Positions 33,131 to 44,387 of a stretch of 64,000 nt of DNA are shown one piece after another. Under the pieces are notes generated by a model, which did no database searches, was not told where the DNA came from, and saw only the letters and a program-made list of their open reading frames with translations. Positions within the stretch are counted from its first letter, which is position 1. Each line of letters opens with the position of its first letter. This DNA comes from Aureobasidium sp. EXF-3400. Lineage: Eukaryota > Ascomycota > Dothideomycetes > Dothideales > Saccotheciaceae. The position numbers were made by a program, and so were the translations under genes. Where the stretch lies: assembly GCA_024195585.1 (NCBI GenBank), contig SWBL01000184.1, forward strand, positions 35,248-99,247. The letters are read 5' to 3'.

Positions 33131-33519
33131 AATGGTCTCCCGCCACGTTCGTATCTTCAATATAATTGTCATGATTAAGAAGCAGTTGAGTGAATGCTGT
33201 CTAACAAGCCACTGCATCTTTTGTCTATTTGCAAACTGCCATGGATCCGCAACCTCTTCTTTTTTCGTAATAGTATCCTCCACTTAGGCAATTTAATCCA
33301 TGTTATCGTCCTCTTGTATGAACAGCCAGCTAGTAACATGCTTTTTGATTGATGGGAGCTAAAGTATCAGCCAAAGATAGCGTTCAATGCTCTCCTAACC
33401 ACTTTATGCTTGCAGTCGTACCCTCAAGGACCACTTTCATGAGCCGAAATCCTCAGACACTCAGCGTAGTCGCGCTAAGCAGTTGCAGTGTGGTCCCAAA
33501 CCCCATTGTAAAGGATGCA
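33131..33519. other. 3'-3' spacer between two convergent F-box genes
   Basis: Contains two 3' ends. No coding sequence supported. Confidence 0.55.
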
Positions 33520-34200
33520 CTAGTGACTTCTAGACGGGCATCCTCCTACCAGGGGATGGAGAGAAGTACTCAAATTGCGTATGACAGGGTGTTTGGCCGT
33601 CCACATATCAAGCGACCACAGAGTCACAACCGTCCGTCTCTGCATCCATACCGTCCACTTATACTTGTCGAGCTCTTCCGGCGCATGTCTCTGTGTGATA
33701 TAATAACACACCAAGGGCAGTGTAGAAAGTCTGACGACAAACATTGTTCTTTTGTATATCACAAAGACAGTCTTAACGGCCTTGTACCAGCGTAAATGCT
33801 TGTGGTTGAGGACCAAAGTTGAGAATGCAGCTGGATCTTTAATTACTGTCGCATTGTCCAGAGTTTCGTCGAGGACACAGTGGCCAATCGAGCCTTGTCC
33901 TAGGACTAACGTTCGAAGGAGTTGATCGGAAGCTAGAGCGTGAAAGGTGTTGTTGACCTGAGCGAGGTTCTTCAATGAGCTTGTTGGACACTCCCTTAAG
34001 ATCAGGAGCCAGATTTCCGGAGGAAAGACATCGTATGGTTGCTCAGGTTCCTTGATGCATGGTTTCTTGTTGATCGAGGAAAGTTCCGTGTTCGTAATGA
34101 CGGATTGCGACCTTGTGTACTTGCGGAGCGCTTGGATTGAGGGCGTCGTTCGCTGCACCCTACTAGCAAGTGCCTCGATGTTTTCCATGATCACCGCCAA
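33520..34200 (-). CDS. F-box protein, 226 residues
   Basis: Single-exon protein with an F-box at about residues 58-100 (VFPPEIWLLILRECP, then LKNLAQVNNTFHALASDQLL). A short C-terminal domain without repeats includes NHKHLRWYKAVKTVFVIYKRT. It is about half the size of its convergent neighbour and aligns with it only in the F-box, so the two are not a recent duplication. The exact start could be 34200 or the ATG four codons later. Expected partner Skp1; substrate unknown. Confidence 0.72.
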   Translation of the reverse strand: MAVIMENIEALASRVQRTTPSIQALRKYTRSQSVITNTELSSINKKPCIKEPEQPYDVFPPEIWLLILRECPTSSLKNLAQVNNTFHALASDQLLRTLVLGQGSIGHCVLDETLDNATVIKDPAAFSTLVLNHKHLRWYKAVKTVFVIYKRTMFVVRLSTLPLVCYYITQRHAPEELDKYKWTVWMQRRTVVTLWSLDMWTAKHPVIRNLSTSLHPLVGGCPSRSH

Positions 34201-34766
34201 CAGGACGGAAGGAGTGTGAATTTGTAATACGACGCTTGAGCCGTACGGGTTCTCAAGATTGAAAATGTGATAAAACTTTGCGAGGTTGCATGTTGCAGAG
34301 AAGTGAAGCGGTAGCCAGTAGAGTTTGGTAGTGTTGTGCGTCTTGAATACTGAGCGAGTTACAAGGGTTATACTGCGTAAAGTGAAGGAACTTAAATAAT
34401 AGTGTGACTTTCACGTTGCCTCAATGTTGAATGGTTGGTTGGTTCCACGACAGATGGAGTCCAGACAGTGATATCAATTTATCGAGGCGATTCTTCTCGA
34501 CTGGCCATGGGTACGGCAGGTAAAAACCATGCGAATCGTACAGGTGTCTTTGCGTCGGTAGCTCTTGCTAGTTCAGAAAGCGGTGTTTATGTGATGGTTG
34601 TGGTTCCCAACAAAGTTAAGTTCTCACCTTCCAACTGTGTGTGGCATATGCGTGATTGGAATCCAATAAGAACTTGCTCAAACATGGGTCACGCCTTCTA
34701 ACACTTACGTGTGCCCCAGGGGACGATGGTAATGCTGGATTTTGTCAGGAGTAAGGATTTTGTTAT
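34201..34766. other. intergenic
   Basis: Promoter side of the smaller F-box gene and 3' side of VMS1. No supported feature. Confidence 0.55.
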
Positions 34767-36838
34767 CTACCTACCTCCACTCATGGCCTTGAAGCGTGCC
34801 TCTGCTGCTCTTGCTCTTCTTTCTCGTTCAAGCTTCATCCGCATCTCAGGGGTCATACCCCTAGCCTCTTCCTCCCTCTTTTCCTGTGCCGTCTTCTCGG
34901 GTAGGACCTGTGCCAATGTCTTGCCCTTACCATACTTCTTCTCTTTGCCCTGCTCTTCTCTGATCTTATCTTCATTCCGTAGTCTCTCGGTCTCGGTCTT
35001 TCGTCGTTGCTGTTCTATTGCATCTTCTGCTGCCTTCTCATCCTTTTCGCGCTGCATACGAGCGTCATAGTCGGCTCTTGAAAGTGCTGCAGGGATGCCC
35101 GCCGAGTCCCAGCTATATGCACTCTCCCCCAGCTCCGAACGAGCCAAACGGAAGGAGTCACGGGTACTTCGATCACCTGCAATCTCAAAAGCAGTTTTCC
35201 CTTCTGCAGACTTGACGGTAGGATCGGCTTTTGCTTTTAGCAGTAATGATGAGACGAGGGCAGGGGCGTTTAGTGAAGCGGCGAGATGCAAGGGAGTGGG
35301 AGCATGATGATTTTGCGGGTTGTCTGAAGGGAAGAAGGTGAAGTTCGGCGAAATGTTGTTGGATGTGATGTATGAGACGAGCGCGGGCGCTTTCGAGCGT
35401 CGAATGAGAGCTTGTAGCTGGGTGGTATGGAGCATGGCCTCTTCTTCCTCCTTGCTGGGCTTGACGGGCTTTGGTGTGGCTGGTTTGGCAGCAGCCTTCG
35501 CTTCGGCAGCTTGACGAGCAGCCTCTTCCTCTTGAGCTTTCCTTGCAATGGCAGCTTCGTCGATGGTAGACACCTTCACCCTAGTGAGCTCAACGAAAGA
35601 TCGCATTAGCTCGGCTTGGGTTGCGCGACGAGTAGCGAAAGGGAAACCTCTGATCCTCTGATCCCTAGATGTCAAGACCTGGTTCTCATAAGGACCAAAC
35701 AATGTACGACGGTTGGTGGTGCCGGTAGCACGGACAAAAACGAGTTCACTGCTATCGATCCAGACCTTCCAGTCTTGCAGAAGTTGACGAACCTCGGCGA
35801 TCAAAGCTGCTTCGTTGTAGCGACGGATACCAGCACCAGCAGAGTGAGCAGCACCCTTGGCACTGTCGTTGGCGGACTGAGAACCACCCTGCTTGCGACG
35901 GGTTGTGTAGCGATGGAAGGTCTTGTGTGCGAGTACAGTAGCAGTACGGTCCTCGATACCAGCCTTCTTGGTCATCTTTGGCGTCAGGGACACGACCATA
36001 GCGGCGAAGTGACCACCGCCAATCATGCACAGGAAGTAATGGGGGCCGGCTGCGGACGTGTCCGGTTGTAGAGAACGAGGTAAGGGGACACCTCCAGACT
36101 CTTCGGTAGGAGCCGAGGTCGGTTGAGATGGTGGAGGCTTGGGAGAGAGTTGCTTGTCCTTGATGGTCTGTAGAATAGTGGCTGCATCTCCGACCTGTAC
36201 AGCAGCAGGAAGAAGTGTTCTGTAGACACCAAGGGCGACATTCGAGGGCAGTTTGGACGATGAGAACCACAGCAGCGGTGGCTTGCCGGCGCCTACCTTA
36301 GTCTTGGTTGTGGAGAAGTCGTCAAAGTCAGGGTCAGCGATGTTTGCCTGCTTCTTGAGCAAGGCACTCAGAGTTGAGTCTTTCTTGCCATCGTCGTCGC
36401 TGCTGGCCGAGTCATCGCTGTCGCTGCCTGAGATGCTCTCGTCCAGATCTCCTACAAGCTTCTCAAAGTCGTTCTCCCCTACGACCTTCAGCCCGCGCAT
36501 CTTTTGCTTCATGTTGTAGCCGTGCAGATCACTGCGCACATGACTCCTCTGCTCTTGCACACTTGGGAATGACAGGCCACACAGTCCACACGATGTTGCT
36601 GACGACGGCGTGCCATCTTCGTTCTCGTTTCTCTTGCTATTTCCATCGGCTAGTGGGTCGGCCTCATCGGGTACGGCGATGGCAGCATTGTTTTGTGCCT
36701 TAAGTTCGAGTGTCGAGAGAAGTTCTTGGGGGAGATCGAACACTGTACCAAAGTCAGTATATGGCGCAGGAGCCTATCGATCTTGTACTTGCCATATAGT
36801 GGACGCTGCAGCAGCGGCTCAGTGATCTGCGACGACAT
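34767..36838 (-). CDS. VMS1: Vms1/ANKZF1 peptidyl-tRNA hydrolase of ribosome quality control
   Basis: Cytosolic factor that releases nascent chains from peptidyl-tRNA on stalled 60S subunits and works with Cdc48. Exons 36793-36838 and 34767-36742 give 673 residues. The intron is GC-AG (GCAAGT donor); splicing yields RPLYVFDLPQELL, the family's usual N-terminus. Domains: C2H2 finger at about 67-89 (CGLCGLSF...HVRSDLH); VLRF1 domain at about 245-400, with GGGHFAAMVVSL and RRKQGGSQSAND, where the catalytic glutamine is about residue 304; ankyrin-type repeats at about 490-550 (PTPLHLAASLNAPALVSSLL); C-terminal charged coiled coil ending in RERRARAAEAR, an exact R-x5-AA-x2-R VCP/Cdc48-interacting motif. 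The gene appears complete and functional. Confidence 0.95.
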
Positions 36839-37546
36839 AATGCGACAGAATTTGTGTATGTTAGAACAAAGATAGATGATGCTGTGTCGGAAAGTCGTTT
36901 CGCGATTCCGTCGACGTCATTGCTGCCTTGTCGCTTTGCGGCTTGAGTGACCCTGACTATCCCTTTTTTTTACCACCATAACTCCAGCGCTTTGCTAGTG
37001 CAGTCTAGTAGAATAGAACCTTGCCCCATATTTGAGTAGTAATTACCGAACGAGCATATTTACAAATCTGCAGAGGTTTTTGGGACTCTAGGAGTGGTAT
37101 ATTAAGGCGACCATTGAATCATTCTGATGTATGGTCATACATTGTGAAAATCCACTACTTGCCCCGAGAGATCCAATCACAAAAATTACACACGCTTCAG
37201 TTGTCCCCCAGAAGAAGTGATAGATAGGTACTAACAATATCATAGAATTTGGCAAAACAGAAACCACTCCAGCCGCCGTGTTGCTGGAGAGGGAAGAGAA
37301 AGCAAGCTTTCGTCATTATTGTTGTCGTGCGAGGATTACTGGGACCCCTCATGGCATAAAGATTGGCGTTGAGGAGAGTCGAACCGGTGGACACAGGCCC
37401 ACGAACGGAAGGAGCAACGAGCTCAACTTGACCGCTGCGCCATTCCACCAGCTCGACAAAAAGAATGCCATCCCTCATCACTATAACACCACAATTGCTC
37501 CTTCACTTTTGAAGATTCAGGGGCACTCCGCCCTCGGCACGTCTCT
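36839..37546. other. intergenic
   Basis: Promoter of VMS1 and 3' flank of the secreted protein gene. It includes a minus-strand segment (37365-37449) that resembles tRNA A and B boxes but does not fold as a tRNA (see rejected items). Confidence 0.5.
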
Positions 37547-39276
37547 TTACCACAACTCAACATCCAGCACCAGTCTTGGAACACCTGTGAAGTTGACAGG
37601 CATAGTGTAGCTGACGTTCCAATACTCAAAGTCGTTGATGACTTTGTCCTGCCCACCGTATGCTCCTGCAAAGGTGACTCCGTACGAGGTATTCGCATTG
37701 GTTGTGACACTGACGTTTGCGCCTTGGATATCAGCCCAGCTAGCAACGTCTCTCTTGTTGGTAAAAGTCGAGACAATGAAGCTGAAGATCGAAGAGCTGT
37801 TGCCGTACGGGTAGCTCAGTTCAAGACGATTGGGAGAAACAATGGCTGTGGTCGCGTTTTCGCTGGCGTGCAACTATGAACAGTATCAGCTGTGGAATCA
37901 ACAGAACAAGATAAAGTATATTCACCGTAATGAAGCCAATACCAGCACCGGTATTCCACTGTACAACAGCAGGATTGAAGGTGCTCGGATTGATTGCTGG
38001 TCCACCTATTACATTCTCATTGAATGTCTCCGCACCGATGCTAATGTTTGGGGCCAGCCAACTAGTAATGTTTCGAGGATAGGAATCGAAAGGAGGCGAG
38101 AAAGTCGAGGAGCTGAAGATGTGTTCTCCACGGAAATCCTTCAGAGCTGTCACGACGCCTTCGGATATCAAGGACGATTGGAACTCGCCAAGTATGGCAA
38201 AAAGAGGTCCGTAAGCAAAGTCGGCGCTGTGCGACATAACTTGAGGACGAGAGATAAGAGAAGACTTATCTTTGCCAATCATGATCCAAAACCATAGAGC
38301 CATGAGACTGAAGTACCTGTTCATATCGAAACCGTATGATCTATCCCATGGACCAGCCATGTTTTTGAGTTGAGGGTGCCAAAGTTGACCTACAGCCTCC
38401 CAGGTGGCTTTGATCATAGGTTGTCCATATTGAGTCATGACGGAATCAGCGGGTAGATATTTGGCCCATAATGTCAATCCAAAAAGCGAGACCCCAGTGT
38501 ACGTCCCACTGTTGAACTCGGAAAGTGTTTGTGCGCGGTTGAATAGGTCGATGATATCTTGGGCATAGCTTTCGCCAGCCATTGTAAAGTTTGAATCACC
38601 GAGACGACGCCCGGTCCAGCCTGATACGAAAGCCCGCATAATCGAGGGGTTCGAATAAGCGGGATACAGATTGTCATCATCGACTCCACCTACGCGGTAC
38701 GAGTCTCCCATGGTAGAGTTGCGCAGAGACTCAAGCATGAGGTTGGTGACATCGTCACTAAGCAGATGTGGAAACTCTTCCAGGCCGATGATGAATGTGG
38801 TACCGATGAAGCCTCGCCAATTAGGGTCCCACGAGTTGTAGATGTTTTCGGGATATGCTGCAGTTCCAACGTAGGGCTCCTCGGGCTCTTTCTGGTAGTC
38901 GCCAAACCTAAGAACTTCAGTTTTTCTGAGTAGGTAAAAGAGCTGTGACCAAGACATACCATTGCTCTGCTGGATCTTTGTATTGTCCATGAATGATGTT
39001 GGTCAGGATCTGCTCGGCGTTGCTGACATCGTCTCCTTCGTTTCTGGCTAACAAACCAATAGCATACCATGCCGAGCTGCGTGTATCGTGTCGAAGAGCA
39101 GCCGCAGCATCTAGACTGTAGAGATAGCCAGCAGCACGATCGTAGTATCCGTCCATCCAGCTCATCGACTCATTGAGGACTCCCTGAGCATTGGTCGACA
39201 GCGAACCGACATATGAACATGACGCCTGGCTGGCGCATATTGCCAGTACTGCGAGAAATTGCTTACAAGACGGCAT
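37547..39276 (-). CDS. secreted protein of unassigned family, 541 residues
   Basis: Exons 38960-39276, 37926-38907 and 37547-37873, all in frame with GT-AG introns. A signal peptide covers residues 1-20 (hydrophobic LAVLAICASQASC). Many N-x-S/T sites support secretion. The body is rich in Trp, Tyr and Phe and helical, with blocks such as NSWDPNWRGFIGTTFI, GGVDDDNLYPAYSNPS, GPWDRSYGFDMNRYF and SLMALWFWIMIG. This composition recalls alpha/alpha-toroid (six-hairpin glycosidase or terpenoid-type) folds, but I find no catalytic signature I can name. The C-terminal 110 residues (exon 3) look like a beta-rich domain. Fungal homologues very probably exist; biochemical role unknown. Confidence 0.8.
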
Positions 39277-39886
39277 TGATGATACTTGACATTAATTGTC
39301 GACGGCACATCGTGCGAAGTCACAATGCTCTTGTATTCCTGCCATAGCGAGGCTCATGATGGGTCGCGGTAATGATCGCCACGACTACTACATACCATTG
39401 TGCCGGCCAAGCTGCGACACGACGCTATGATAGGCCATTCTGATATGGTCGGGTTGGATGTGACCGAAATCGCGAGGTGGTCGGAAGTCCATCAAACTTA
39501 CAGCCTGCGGCAGCGGGGTCGGCCAACGCGTCGGTTAAAAACCGTGTCCTTTATCCTCTCCGAACACAATCCTCAAGATGTAACCTCATTGCCGCCATCT
39601 CGTATCATGTCCATGTACAGTGCTATCTGCCCGCTTGATACATCTGCTCAATCAGGCACGAGAAAAGATAGTATGGTAGCAGATCTGCAAAGGCCGTCAC
39701 ATCGCGCTATCGCACACAGGCCAGCCCCGCCATTACCCTGGCCGGCCGCTCTATTGTAATCTGGATCCTGCGATATGCTATGGCTTCTCAGTTGGTAAGC
39801 TGGTATGCGTATGCGTATGGAAGACAGATAAGTCGCTGCAGTTTCGCGTTTCTCTTTCCGTTTATTTCAATTTTGCCTTTCAGAAC
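39277..39886. other. divergent intergenic region
   Basis: Bidirectional promoter between the secreted protein gene and the permease gene. A CT-rich leader precedes the permease start. No specific site recognised. Confidence 0.55.
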
Positions 39887-41534
39887 ATGGCAGAGAAAAA
39901 CGAGGCGAACGTCATTGCACTGGATGCTCACAGCGATGCAAAGGGCGAGATACACAATGCCGATGACATGAGGCTCCAGCAAATGGGTTCGTCGTATGTT
40001 TTCCTCAGCTCCAACATGCAACTGATTGTAGTCAAAGGCCATACCCAAGAACTCTCCCGACACTTTAGTACATTAAGTCTCATCGGACTTGCTTCAACGT
40101 GTACCATATCCTGGACAGGACTCGGCCTGGGTCTAGCGACTGAGATCGGAGCTGGAGGGCCTGGAGCCGTGATCTATGGATTCATCCTTATTGCCTTGTT
40201 ACAATCATTTCTGGGTGCATCGCTGGCCGAGTTCGTGTCCTCTTATCCAACAAGTGGTGGGATGTATCACTGGATTGCTGCAGTCTCGCCAGAAAGACTA
40301 AGAGGCTTCCTCAGTTTCCAAACAGGGGCATTTACGTGTCTAGGATGGATCATCACCACTGCGTCAACGAATCTGATTTACGCGCAAAACTTTATGGCTC
40401 TTGTCGCACTTTACCACGCGGATATGACGATCAAAACATGGCAGACGTTTTTGGTTTACCAAGTCCTGAATCTCATCACAGCTGCGATTGTGATCTGGGG
40501 CAACCGCATCATTCCTGCGCTCAACAAATTCTCACTCTTCTATCTCCAGATAGGCTGGTTTGTGGTGATGGTCACCGTTGTAGCTTGCGCTCCCACACAT
40601 CAGAGCTCGGAGTTTGTGTTCCAAACATGGATCAACAACACCGGGTGGGAGAATCAGGTCATTTGCTTTATCACTGGTCTGGTCAACCCTCTTTATAGTC
40701 TATCGGGTTTGGATGCTGTTTCCCATTTGACAGAAGAAATGCCGAATCCATCCAGAAATGCACCACTCGCGATCGCAATCACCCTTGGTATTGCTTTTGT
40801 CACAGGCATCACCTACCTAATCGCTCTCATGTCTTCTGTTCAAGATTATGCCGCTTTGTCGAGTACGAATACCGGATTGCCACTTGCAGAGCTCTTCCGA
40901 CAAGTCACAAGGAACGCAGGCGGAGCCTTTGCCCTCACATTTATTCTCTTCGTTGCACTTGGGCCATGCGTAATATCCTCTCAACTATCAACAGGTCGCA
41001 TGTTCTGGGCCTTCTCGCGTGACGGCGCATTACCCTTTTCGAATACCTGGTCAAAGGTCAACCACCGCTTGCAAATGCCTATGAATGCGCAGTTTGCAGT
41101 CACGGCCATTGTCGCCGCGCTTGGTTGTTTGTACCTTGGATCAAGCACTGCTTTCAACTCTTTACTTGGCTCAGCTGTCACCATCAACAATTGCGCATAT
41201 CTAGTCCCGATTTTGACCAATTCTTTGACTGGCAGAAAAAACATGTATAAAGGTGTGTTTCACATGTCTGGATACAAAGGGTTCATTGTCAATGCAGTCA
41301 CTGTCTGCTGGCTGGCCTTCGCCATCGTCTTTTTCTCATTCCCATATTACAAGCCCGTCACCGGTAAGTCTCACATCGTCTGCGTAAAAGTCAAGCATGC
41401 TAATTTGAACTACAGCTGCGAACATGAACTACACATGTTTGGTTGTTGGTGGCTTCACTATCTTCCAGTTGTTGTGGTACATCAAAGTCAGGAGTCGTTA
41501 CAATGAGCATATTCAAAGAGCAAAAGAAGAATGA
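39887..41534 (+). CDS. GABA/choline-type amino-acid permease (APC family)
   Basis: Plasma-membrane amine or amino-acid transporter of the amino acid/choline subfamily. Exons 39887-39986, 40032-41363 and 41416-41534 give 516 residues. The first intron (39987-40031, weak GTTCGT donor) is inferred because reading through it inserts hydrophobic residues just before the conserved GHTQELSRHFSTLSLIG; without it the protein has 15 extra residues. Family marks: LIGLASTCTISWTGLG and GGPGAVIYGF (helices 1-2), SLAEFVSSYPTSGGMYHWIA (helix 3), LDAVSHLTEEMPNPSRNAP (helix 6-7 loop) and RMFWAFSRDGALPFS. The end after the last intron is MNYTCLVVGGFTIFQLLWYI with a short charged tail. The substrate cannot be fixed. 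Confidence 0.9.
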
Positions 41535-42560
41535 CATCTTCTGGTGTTAGAGTACCGATTGCGACCTTGGATCAAGCCGAAGAGATTGGAGGTATAGATG
41601 CACCAGGCGTTTCACAAAAGCCACCTTTTGTGAGTTATCCAGTAGATAGGATCATTTGTAATTGGCAGTTGGTGCTCAACCTGAAGCCTGCAGAGGTTCT
41701 CTCTTATATCTTGTCTTCGCACAATTCACTGCATCGCACGGTATCACAATTCGCATCATGAAAACAACCTGTTTGTTGAAGGCTTGGAGCAGAGGTTGTC
41801 GGGGAGGAGCAAGTGCGGGGCCGAGCGAAACTATGGACAAGGTTTGTGACTAACCACATACAGTCATTGCCTATGTTCAACTTCTGCAACTTGCAAGGTA
41901 GTCGCGACCACGTCCGAACGAGCAACAAACATCGCAAGTCGCTCGCTGCGAATTCCAGGCTTGAACATCACTGCTTCAGCACTCGCTTAGTCGAAATCTC
42001 GTATCAGCTCTACAAATCTTCTGAATACGAGATATGACCACGGTTCAGCCAATCCACGTGTGTACAAGTACATTGTATACGTTACTGTAGAGTCTGGCCC
42101 CTTGACTCGCTGTCGCCGAACTACTCAGCTCCGAAGATGTGGCTGCCATTGCTGCAAGGCTTATACAGGTCTCCACCTCATACTTTATGGAAAAGGTCAG
42201 CCTCAATGCTTCTCTCACAGTGGCGATGACCCGAAACGATCAATCAACCGTGGCACCGAACACCTTAATTGTTCCGAAGGATGGATTCAACCACTCATTT
42301 GATGGTCTCGACCGTAGAGGAAGCCATGACTGGCTCAAAGTAGCATCAGCTCGGAGGCCAGCTCTATCGGGTCGAAGATACGATTCCGGACGCAGCCAAA
42401 CAATACGATTCAGTATAGACTCTAGACCTCTAAGAGCAGAAGTATAAGAGATGGAATCAACGCACATCTGAAGATACCATCAATACCCACAGCATACCTC
42501 GCATTTCATACCTTAATCTCTCTATCTTAATTCCGTTTTGCTCTCCAATTCACCATCACA
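41535..42560. other. intergenic, about 1 kb
   Basis: 3' flank of the permease and promoter of the small secreted protein gene (TC/AT-rich leader at 42490-42555). Open frames here have no support. Confidence 0.5.
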
Positions 42561-43140
42561 ATGCATTTCTCTTCCTGGACACCGCTTGTGCTCTCACTCC
42601 TTAGCGTCTCCGCCACTGCCGTCCCTATCCTCGAAGCTCGCAAAAATGGTGGTGCCACAGCTGCTGCAACGAAAGGTGGTCCTGCTTCAGCAAAAGTGAC
42701 GATATACAGTCAATATACATGTGCTGCAGCCAACACTGTAAGACACCCGATGATATCTCGATAAATATGAATACTGATAGTCGTCAAGCTTCCACCCACA
42801 GACGGCAGCGCTGGCACGTCCGTTTCATTCAGCGTCACAGAAGCCCAATGCACCATTCCGAACACAGGATTGCAGGCATATGGAGCCTTGACTGCAACAC
42901 TGACTGCATCACCCAAGACTGGCACACCAGGATGTAAGCTTGAACTCTCTTCCTTTGAGAGTGTCTGCTAACCAAAAGACAGGCTACATCGTTGCTCATA
43001 GTCAACAGGGTTGTGGCATTGTTTTGTCAAATGTGATGTACGGATGGCCTGTGGCAGGAACCAACGTTGGAGATTCGCTTGGTTGCGGCAACCCACCATC
43101 TGGTACAACATGGTCTGCCTTTGAGATCCTATGCCCGTAG
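42561..43140 (+). CDS. small secreted cysteine-containing protein
   Basis: A 159-residue secreted protein. Exons 42561-42737, 42789-42933 and 42983-43140. The middle exon start is placed after CAAG because that keeps the frame and skips in-frame problems. A signal peptide of about 20 residues (LVLSLLSVSATAVP) is followed by an Ala/Gly/Lys-rich stretch. The mature part has six cysteines (YTCAAANT, EAQC, TPGC, QQGCGI, LGCG and the terminal ILCP), enough for three disulfides. No catalytic motif or cell-wall-binding module was recognised. Such proteins are frequent in fungal secretomes; an effector role cannot be claimed. Confidence 0.78.
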
Positions 43141-43237
43141 AGTGGTTGTGTTTTCAGACCTTAAATAGATCGCTACAGTACAATCTCAGCTAATTTTCAT
43201 ACTCGATTATCGGTTCGTTATCGCTTCTTTCTGCCAT

Positions 43238-43965
43238 CTACGAAGTCGCGTCTTGAATCTTCTTGTAAGCAGCCTTGACCTCTTCGGTCTCGCCGTAATT
43301 CTTCAGCCACTTGGACACCATAGGGTAGTCATCAAGACTCAACTGCGCATAAGCGTGCTGACGAACCCAAGGCTCAAAGTGTGCATCTACAGCCGTGTGG
43401 CCGCCAGGCAAGATGCTCTCACCTCCAGTCTTCTTCAACTGGCCTTCTAGAACCGAGTAGCAGCGATGTGTCTGTGCTGCGTAGCGATTCAGAGCATCTT
43501 CATTCTTGACCTCATTGTAATGTCTGTTCCAGGTCAGAAAGGAAACCTCTCACGTATGCAGATGGACGAAGCAACTCACCTGTACCAATTGGTCTGCCCA
43601 GTCATCGGCCCCAAAGTCGTAAGCAAGAAATACTCCCACTTTTCAAAGTCCACGATATCCTGTTCACTTTTTCCCTGTGGACCCAGTTTGTTGTTTGTGT
43701 CGTACTTTCTTCTGATGTAGTTCATTATAGCTCCAGATTCCCAGGATACCACGCCAGAGTTGGGGTCCTCGAGGGCAGGTACGCGACCATTCTCATTGAT
43801 GGCAAGGAATTTGGCTCCCTTGAGACCAGTTTCGGCATCATCACCAAACTCCCAGAGTTTGACTTCGTATGGGAGCTTGAGCTTCTCGAGGGCAATGGCG
43901 ATTTTGATGGGGTTGGGCCCTGTGGTGTGGGCGTGGAGGATGAGAGGCTTGATGTTTGACGACAT
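43238..43965 (-). CDS. glutathione S-transferase (Ure2p/GstA-like)
   Basis: Cytosolic enzyme that conjugates glutathione to electrophiles. Exons 43580-43965 and 43238-43523 give 223 residues. The thioredoxin-fold N-terminal domain (about 5-88) has TTGPNPIKIAIALEKLKLPY, NENGRVPALEDP with the cis-proline, and the VVSWESGAIMNYI segment whose Glu-Ser binds the glutathione glutamyl group. The helical C-terminal domain follows, with MTGQTNWYRHYN across the intron and CYSVLEGQL. The start at 43965 fits the family; longer in-frame extensions upstream are low-complexity leader. The yeast Ure2p prion-like extension is absent. Confidence 0.92.
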
Positions 43966-44387
43966 GATTGATTGTTGTGGTCTTGAAGTTGTTACAGTAG
44001 GTAAGCAAGTATGTCTCTGGTGAATTGACAGACAAAGAAGTAGTAAGAGGCGTGTGAGGTCCAGATGACGAGTGTCGGGGTAGAAACTGTACCGTGACGA
44101 ATGGCACAATTGGGGTCGTTGAGAACAAACTTCTCCAATCACCATTATCTTCAATCTTGAACAGTTTCATGCTTCTAAAAACTTGATCATTCTCTCAATA
44201 CTGTATCAATCTGTCTATACTTGAACGCTTCCTTCCTCATTTTCATCATGATAAGTGACATTAAGCTGCACAGCATGGTAAGAATTATTCATATACATGC
44301 CGACCCAGTCGCTCCTGCCCCACGTGTCCTCTGACGCAATCATTACCACCCCCACTCGTTCATCCCGCATACCTTGTAATACTTCCA
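43966..44387. other. intergenic
   Basis: GST promoter and 3' flank of the next gene on the same strand. No features seen. Confidence 0.55.

Noticed and set aside
37365..37449. tRNA-like segment on the minus strand (TGGCGCAGCGG A-box and GGTTCGACTCT B-box)
   Set aside because: The A and B boxes are close to consensus, but the seven-base acceptor strands (GGTGGAA and CAACGCC) do not pair, and the T-stem sides (ACCGG and CTCCT) do not pair either. At most a tRNA fossil; tRNAscan-SE would decide.
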